A program made the translations under genes and the position numbers. The notes beneath the pieces are model-generated. The model searched no databases and was not told the origin of the DNA. It saw only the letters and a list, made by a program, of their open reading frames with translations. A DNA stretch of 64,000 nt from Alisma plantago-aquatica (Eukaryota; Streptophyta; Magnoliopsida; Alismatales; Alismataceae). The DNA lies in NCBI GenBank assembly GCA_963693085.1, contig OY856414.1, positions 259,479,001 to 259,543,000 on the forward strand. Direction: 5' to 3'. Positions 57,769 through 64,000 of the stretch are shown piece after piece; position 1 is the stretch's first letter; each line of letters begins with the position of its first letter.

Positions 57769-60198
57769 GTGGCAGAGTTTAGGGTCTAGTTCAAAGGGAG
57801 TTCCACACAGCCATCCCTCTCTTCTTCTTCTTCCTCTTCATCTTCTTCATCAAAACCCTAACCGCGAGATGGTAGAGAGATCCTGGAGTGAACCAGGGAA
57901 CATGGAGCGGTCTTGGTGGAAGCATGATGCCCCCACACCGCCAGAGTAAAGCTCGGTGGTCATCCCTTTGCCTTCACCCAGACACAACAGCAGCAAGGCG
58001 GCTGCAAGCTGGCCGTGAAGTGCAGGCCTGGCCGTGTGAATCTGCCATCCTGGTCATGAGTTGGGAGCGGTTACGGGGGCATGATGGATTGCTGGAGGTG
58101 ATGGGGGTAGTTGTTGGTGGCCGACGGGGCCTGAGGAGGAGAGGTATGGCCGCACCGACACCCTACAACAATGGGAGTGGAGGGTTCCGCGAAGAAGACG
58201 ATGACCAGGCCACACTAGACGATTTTACCCCTCCGGACATTGCAAGTCCCAAGAACTGTGCGAGGGTAAAATCGGTAGATTGTTATGTTTTTAAAACAGT
58301 CGAGATGTGTTGCATGGATGCAGTGACGTGGCGCCTCCCTATTGGCCAAAGTAAGTGGGTTTTGTAAAATTCATAGTTAATTACTTGTTGCTCGGATTAG
58401 CACACATAAAATATGAAATTTGCTCAAAAAAATGAAAGGAATCTAATAAAAATATAATTGAAGCCTGATTATGATTCCTATTCAAAAAGTAAATAAAGAT
58501 GATATCTTTAGTAGTTTAATCAATGAAAAACCCTAACCCTTGATGATTAATGAATTAGAAAGGGTTATATGGGTGTTTAAAGTAGATATTAACCTGTTGT
58601 TAACACGAAGGGCATATTAGATCTAAAAGGATGATCTTCATGCATAATTTGATTAATTTAGAGTTCCATATGATTTAATGAACCTTGAACCCTAACTGTG
58701 GTAATTATGATCCTTAATGATTTTAATTGGTCAAATTCATGTATAAATATGAGATATGATGATTCTGATCTAATAAGAGTACAAAAGTCCTTAATTCTGG
58801 ATAAATACCCTAAATGTAGTAATTAGGGTTTTCTCACGAATAAAAGGTACAAGTGATGGTAAAATGAGTTCATATGTTAATTAGACCCTAATGAACTTTG
58901 AATTGATGATAGAGGTGTATAATGATATTGTCGTGGATTAAAAGGATAAAAATAGTAGCTTTAATGTAAAAGAAGCTTAATGAAATTAATTGATGGTTAA
59001 TGGTGCCTTTAATCTGAAAATAGGGTTATATTTTGTTAAGATAAACTTAACATTGAAGAATAGATGAGATAATTAGGGTTTATGAGTAATGGCATAAAAT
59101 TAGGGTTTAATATGGTAAAAGATGAAGGGAAAGACTAATTGCAAAAGGAAACCCTACAATGGATACGAAAACCTTAGGAAGCAATTTCAAGTTGAATAGA
59201 AAGAATCTTGATAAAGTGTGTAGTAAATAGAGTACATGTGTTTTTTAGGATTCTTAATTGTGTGGTTGAACTACTTGCTTAGATTGCTTTCTTGGTTGGA
59301 ATTGATATTAGCTTGAGAAATCTACTGAACAGGTATGTGGTTACACTTATGAATAATCACTTTAGTTTCACGGCAATTTCCGAATGTTTTATCAGTTGCT
59401 TGAAAATAATCGTCGGATGCCTTTTATTTCATGCAACTATAAAGTTATTATGATTATCACTAGGAATATATATATAACTGGCTTAGATCCGAATCCACCT
59501 TTGTGGCTTCTAAAGGCTAAAAAGGGGTAACCTAGAGTAAGGTCTAGGTTATTGTGGGTAAGAAATTGGGCTACCAAGTGTAGTGCCATGAGACCCTTTA
59601 GCATGCCATGAGTTAAGGAGTGGACTACTTACGGGTAGTGACATGTGACTCAACCCTAGAAATTGGTTCACCTATAGGTGGGACCATGAGGGGTTTAATG
59701 GGGATCTACTATAAGGAAAGTAGCATCCAGGTCCACTATAGGGACAATGCAGAGGATAGGGAATGCATGGATCGTGCAGTTATATTTAAAACGTAAAATT
59801 GTTTATTAAATGGTAATTGGATGCAATACATTATTATAAATAATTGTACGATTATTGTTTTCCCCACATACCATCTTCGGCTGACCGACATTTTGTTTTT
59901 CGGTGTTTTAGGTACAAAGCCAAAAGGACAAATAGTAAATCGTCACATTGAGAAATACATGAATTGAAATACAATGAGGTAATAGTTAGATTAGTTCCAG
60001 TGTTGATAGAGGCTTAGAAATCCAATCTTTCAAAAAGGTATGCAAAAGTTTATTTTCTTACAGCTTTTTGGTTTAGTCTGTTAAAATTTAATAATTGTTC
60101 TTGGTTAATTGCCTAACCTTTGATCTAGAAATTATGGGTGCGGCTTCGACCTCTCGGTCTCCCTTAATTGGGGGTTACCGGAAGGTGGGGTCGTAACA

Positions 60199-60515
60199 CT
60201 TACCCATCAAGGTATCATCCTTACCAATAATATGTTGTATCATCTTCACCATACATGAGTGTAACATCCTCACCTCACATGAAGATATTGGCCACACCAT
60301 ACTTTAATGTATTGGCCATCACATGTTCTAGGGTATTAACCACCTTACCACTTTTGTATTGGGTTACCCACCATATCATTTTAGAGTTATGTGCTCAACA
60401 CCATATCGTCCAAGAGGTGTATGCTTAACCCAATATTGGTTTAGAGGTGTATGCTTGCTACCCATATCACTTTAGAGGTGTATGTATGCTTACCATATTG
60501 GGAGACATGTGTATG
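60199..60515 (+). repeat. Diverged units leading into the 35-bp minisatellite
   Basis: Loose copies of a CACCATATCA...TTAGAGGTGTATGCTT unit occur from about 60368. Before that, 60206-60350 has a related rhythm of CACCATA, TATCAT and TTGGCCA motifs. The units become regular only after 60516. Confidence 0.65.
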
Positions 60516-60975
60516 CTTGCTTCACACCATATCAGGCAGAGAGGTGTGTGTGCGCTTCACACCATATCGGGTAGAGAGGTGTGTGTGTGCTTCAAACCAT
60601 ATCAGGCAGAGAGGTGTGTGTATGCTTCACACCATATCAGGAAGAGAGGTGTGTGTGTACTTCACACCATATCAGGCAAAGATGTGTGTGTATGCTTCAC
60701 ACCATATAGGGCAGAGAGGTGTGTGTGCTTCACACCATATTGGGCAGAGGTGTGTGTGTGTGCTTCACACCATATCAGGCAGAGAGGTGTGTGTGTGCTT
60801 CACACCATATCGGCCAGAGAGGTGTGTGTGTGCTTCACACCATATCAGGCAGAGAGATGTGTGTGTGCTTCACACCATATCGGGCAAAGAGGTGTGTGTG
60901 TTCTTCACACCATATCAGGCAAAGAGGTGTGTGTGTGCTTCACACCATATCGGGCAGAGAGGTGTGTGCTTAACC
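60516..60975 (+). repeat. 35-bp minisatellite, about 13 regular copies
   Basis: The unit is TTCACACCATATCAGGCAGA followed by GAGGTGTGTGTGTGC. Copies start at 60521, 60556, 60591, 60626, 60661, 60696, 60729, 60764, 60799, 60834, 60869, 60904 and 60939, a spacing of 35 except one of 33. The unit contains no stop in any plus-strand frame. Since 35 is not a multiple of three, each frame is read as a 35-residue Cys/His-rich repeat per three units. This explains overlapping open frames of more than 200 codons at 60447-61152; they are not credible genes. Confidence 0.95.
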
Positions 60976-61150
60976 CAATATCATTTTGGAGGTGTATGCT
61001 TGACCTCATATCGTGCAAGAGGTGTATACTACACCACCATATCATGCAAGAAAGTATTAAATCATATCCATATCATTTTAGTGAAGTCAATGCATCACCA
61101 TATCGGGTTAGAGGTGCTTGCTTGTGTGCTTGAACTTGATATCACTTTAT
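60976..61150 (+). repeat. Diverged units at the right side of the minisatellite
   Basis: About four degraded units with CATATCRT...AGAGGTGTATGCTT or TTAGTGAAG endings, of the same kind as those left of the core. The regular core thus sits inside an older, decayed array. Confidence 0.7.
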
Positions 61151-61600
61151 AAGGTGATACCATCATCTTCAAGCTCTAGACCTTCGTTCTAATAGTTATA
61201 GTTCATGGAAACATGTATAAGAAACTACTAGAACTCATAATATTATCAACTATTTCAGAAAATTTCAGAATTAAAAGTAGATCATTAAGTATAGCAATTT
61301 AGATGATGAATAATAACATGATAGAGTTCAAGTTATATAACCCGCCTTAAGAAAAACTTCAAAGCTCCAAGCTCCAATGATCCACGTTCCTAAGGTTGAA
61401 TATGACTTATAAAAAGTCCAAGGCTCGTTCACAACTCCTTAATATACAAGGAATCACCATGGATAAGCAATTGGTGAAGAAGAAAAGAAAGGAAGATCAT
61501 AACCCTAAAATCATGCTTCAATCCAAGGTTGAAGATGATCATATCCTCACCTTAGGGTTAAGTATTGATCTCCTTCTTGATCCTTAGCACCTTTGCAAGA
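61151..61600. other. AT-rich stretch, nothing recognised
   Basis: A short open frame at 61396-61587 (63 codons) is rich in Lys and has no recognisable domain or start context. I see no gene here. Confidence 0.5.
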
Positions 61601-61810
61601 TACCACACTACTCATCCATGATATACCATCACTTGTGGCTGATATCCCCCTCACTTGTGGTCAAAACACTCCACTATGGCCAATATCACCTTACTAGGCC
61701 GATACCACCTTACTTGGCCAATATGAACTTGCTATGGATGATACCCAAGGCCCTATGCACGATACCACTTCACTCATGCACGATACAAGGACCCTATGCA
61801 TGATACTATA
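61601..61810 (+). repeat. Degenerate short tandem repeat
   Basis: Recurring CGATACCACCTTACTTGGCC-like phrases (ATATCACCTTACTAGGC, CGATACCACCTTACTTGG, CGATACCACTTCACTC, CGATACAAGGACCCTATGCA) at spacings of about 20-30 bases. Confidence 0.55.
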
Positions 61811-64000
61811 GGAAAGGAGGGTGGTAAGATTCGAAACATTCCACTAGTGGGTGAAAATAGGGGTATATATACTTGATGTTCATGAAAAAGTGTGAAAATG
61901 AGGTGTCATCAATTTGAGCTACTAGGTGCCACGTGTCCATGCATGCATTAACATTTATCTTGACATGAAAAACTCTTGAGGATAATCTAGGGATGAATTT
62001 TCGTCCTTTACTTATCCCTTTGAATAAAATATATCAACAAAATCACCACTTTATTCACAACCCAATACAACTTTTCTAAGGAAGTTGTAAACTGATACAC
62101 TTTACCTCCTTGAGGTGATTTGCACATCATGGTCTTTTCCAAGAGTCCAAAAAACGATATGAGATGCCTCTTTCGGCTCCTTGGCCGATAGGCACTCATA
62201 TATAAGATTTTCAACTTGATACAACCCAAGTTAGGGTTTCATATTCAACCCTTTTCCTTGGTCATTTCACCACCAAGATCACCATCACTCACAACAGATT
62301 CAAACATGGTGTCTCCTTCTTTCTATCTCCTCTACATGATACTATAAGGTAGTAGGGACACTCTAGAGGTGGTAATTTGCATATCAACCCTATGTTTTTG
62401 GTAAATTGCAATTTATACCAAAATTGGTGCATAAGGTACTAGCATCATTCAAACATGTTCAAACATGAAATTTAGGCTTTCCACAAGCCACCACTTAGCA
62501 TAATTCTCTCTCTTATGATGGTAAATCACTTAAGGAATGTTCAACATGTGACATTTTGCAATATAGCCCCTCATCTTGGGTAAATTACACTTTGGTCCAA
62601 AACAAAGGAAAATTGCTCAAACAACATTCAATCAGGACCAAACTTGGAACATAACTGTGTCACATGATAACAAAATAGGGTTACCTCATAACCCAGGTCA
62701 AGGTCATTATAGAAATAATAAAGAAACCTAAAATAGCACTATATATATACATATACACTTCCCACCACCACTACACACCTCCTATAACCCTTTCCACCAT
62801 GTCTAGAACATTAGGATCTGGGTCCAGAAAGATAGGGGCAAAAAAGATGAATGCCCAAGTGAGTAGAACAATGCAACACCATAGAATAAGATTTCTTGTG
62901 AATGAATTCAACTTAGCCATTTTGAGTAGTAACTTCTATGCATGTTCCCTATCAATGTTCAACGCCAAATGGTGAGATGTTAGATGTTGTTTGTGAGAGA
63001 ACTGTGAGTTTCACAAAACATTTTCTAAAGCACCAAACATCTAGAAATTAGCCCAGATTTAAAGGAGCAAAAAACAATTATTAAAATAATAGAAAATTCA
63101 AACATAAAAGCTTACTATAATGTTGTTGGATAATGTGTTGAGAGCGATGATCAAATCACAATTAATGTCGATGATCAGAACTAGAGAGAACATGCAAAGT
63201 GACATGTAGGAGGACTTTTGATGCTTCTACAAAAATGATTGAACTTCATTGAACCTACAACTCATAAAAAACTTATAGGGGAGAAGTATCCTTACAAGTA
63301 TTATTAGATAGAACAACAAGAAACTCTGAAGGTTAAATTATACTACCAACTAAATCATTTGTCAGATTCATTACATTAAGTGGAAAGATAGTTGAAGAAT
63401 AGTTTCTCAACTCAACCTGCAACATTACTGTATGTCAACTTTAATGATACATACCATTGTAATACAGACTACTATGATCCTTGTTGTGCACATTATTAAT
63501 GCCCATCATTGCAATAAGAAAGTTGTCATTTGATGCCAAAATTGCGCCAACAACTATTAAGATCCCTTTCTCCCTCTGATGTTGGCGCCCTACTTGCCTC
63601 CACTGTTACCTTTGGGATCAGACTTAACCACTACCATGAGCATGTCACAAAGAGGAAGTGGATATGGAGAAAGAAATGTATGGAAGAAAGGATTTAAGGG
63701 TGGGTGAGGAGTGGTGGGGTGGGGCAGAGGGTGAATCTTGAGAAAATGGTTGGCCTTTCTTTCTTACCAGCACGTGCTGCTACTGGTTCCTTGCTTTCTT
63801 AGGATCGAGATAGCCTGGAGAGGAAGAGGACCGTCAATGCCTAAGTGAAATGAGGGCCTACTAATGTTGAACTATTGGTGGCATATTGTGGCATGTAAGG
63901 GCATTTTTTGAGCTGTGGCTTATGGCTACTTCCTACTATGGCAGAAGCTAGAAGGTGAACAAAGAAAATATGGGAGGGGGTGGCTAGAGGTGACTGCCTA
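61811..64000. other. No gene recognised
   Basis: AT-rich sequence with short ORFs only. A G-box type CCACGTGTCC lies at 61928-61937, and a TATA-like CTATATATATAC near 62740 is followed by a C/A-rich leader, so an LTR or old promoter is possible. No primer site, tract, repeat pair or domain was found. Confidence 0.4.

Larger units (their letters stand above)
49676..60198 (+). mobile_element. Family-A Ty3/gypsy LTR retrotransposon with degenerate interior
   Basis: Two LTRs in the same orientation share start (TGTTACAACCCC) and end (GGTGGGG...TAACA). The interior of 4.37 kb is bounded by a good initiator-Met primer site and a good polypurine tract, so it is a complete element by structure. The interior has no long ORF and only scraps of integrase can be read. 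The LTRs differ greatly in length (1961 and 4191 bp). The 5-bp flanks do not match (GATTC at 49671, CTTAC at 60199), and the interrupted LINE does not continue on the right, so the two ends may come from different insertion events. Confidence 0.8.
56008..60198 (+). repeat. Family-A 3' LTR (4191 bp with an insertion)
   Basis: It starts TGTTACAACCCCAATTTTTG and ends GGTGGGGTCGTAACA. A GC-rich poly(A)-tailed insertion occupies about 56824-57640. Without it the LTR is about 3.4 kb, close to the solo copy at 764-4286. A TATA box lies at 57762-57768, a GC-rich island at about 57860-58330, and an AT-rich zone with several AAACCCTA motifs at 58500-59170. An ORF of 159 codons (57888-58367) covers the island. 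I see no conserved domain in it and no equivalent of the same length in the other LTRs. Confidence 0.85.

Noticed and set aside
57888..58367. 159-codon ORF as a host gene or LTR-encoded accessory protein
   Set aside because: It lies in the GC-rich leader of an LTR, has no recognisable domain, and the corresponding islands in other LTR copies do not carry the same frame.
60516..60975. CRISPR-like array
   Set aside because: Units are contiguous 35-bp tandem copies without unique spacers, and the surrounding sequence is plant transposon DNA.
60447..61152. Overlapping long ORFs (228 and 233 codons) as possible Cys-rich protein genes
   Set aside because: They are produced by a 35-bp tandem repeat without stops in any plus frame. 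Two overlapping frames are equally open, and there is no start context or domain.

Overview
The window looks like repeat-rich, AT-rich nuclear DNA from a flowering plant. I find no convincing host gene, tRNA, rRNA, CRISPR array or bacterial-type operon. What can be recognised is transposon sequence: Ty3/gypsy chromoviruses with unusually long LTRs (Del/Tekay-like by domain content and a primer site for initiator tRNA-Met), one Tork/Angela-like Ty1/copia remnant, and several L1-type LINEs, two of which carry a C-terminal RNase H-like domain. All coding regions are broken by stops and frameshifts. The species cannot be named from sequence alone.

Layout. Bases 517-19775 are one old gypsy element with LTRs of about 3.9 kb and a complete but dead gag-protease-RT-RNase H-integrase-chromodomain interior (7296-12122). 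Both of its LTRs were later hit by other LTRs. A family-B LTR runs in from the left edge (1-516), a family-A solo LTR lies at 764-4286 with target duplication CCAAC, and a family-B solo LTR lies at 15364-19114 with target duplication CTTCT. The right end of this gypsy element abuts the 3' part of a copia element (19785-21240), so it probably inserted into that copia.

From 21.2 to 29 kb there is a truncated LTR plus interior, a reversed LINE RNase H fragment and two LTR-like segments. A LINE on the minus strand spans about 31.1-35.2 kb. Bases 35.2-41.6 kb are AT-rich with no recognisable coding. Three plus-strand LINE pieces follow: an RT fragment (41.6-43.1 kb), a 5'-truncated RT/RNase H copy (44.5-47.9 kb), and an ORF1/endonuclease piece (48.15-49.68 kb) that stops where a family-A LTR element begins.

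That family-A element (49676-60198) has two LTRs, a PBS and a polypurine tract, but its interior keeps only scraps of integrase. Its 5' LTR has lost about 1.5 kb and its 3' LTR carries a GC-rich, poly(A)-tailed insertion. Beyond it lies a 35-bp minisatellite (core 60516-60975), then low-complexity AT-rich DNA to the end.

The pieces do not form a pathway. They record successive insertions. The order that can be read is: copia first, then the Del/Tekay-like gypsy, then solo LTRs of families A and B inside its LTRs. I did not find a convincing new biological system. The most unusual structures are the inverted duplication at the start of the 15.4-kb LTR, the mismatched flanks of the 49.7-60.2 kb element, and the minisatellite that is open in several reading frames.
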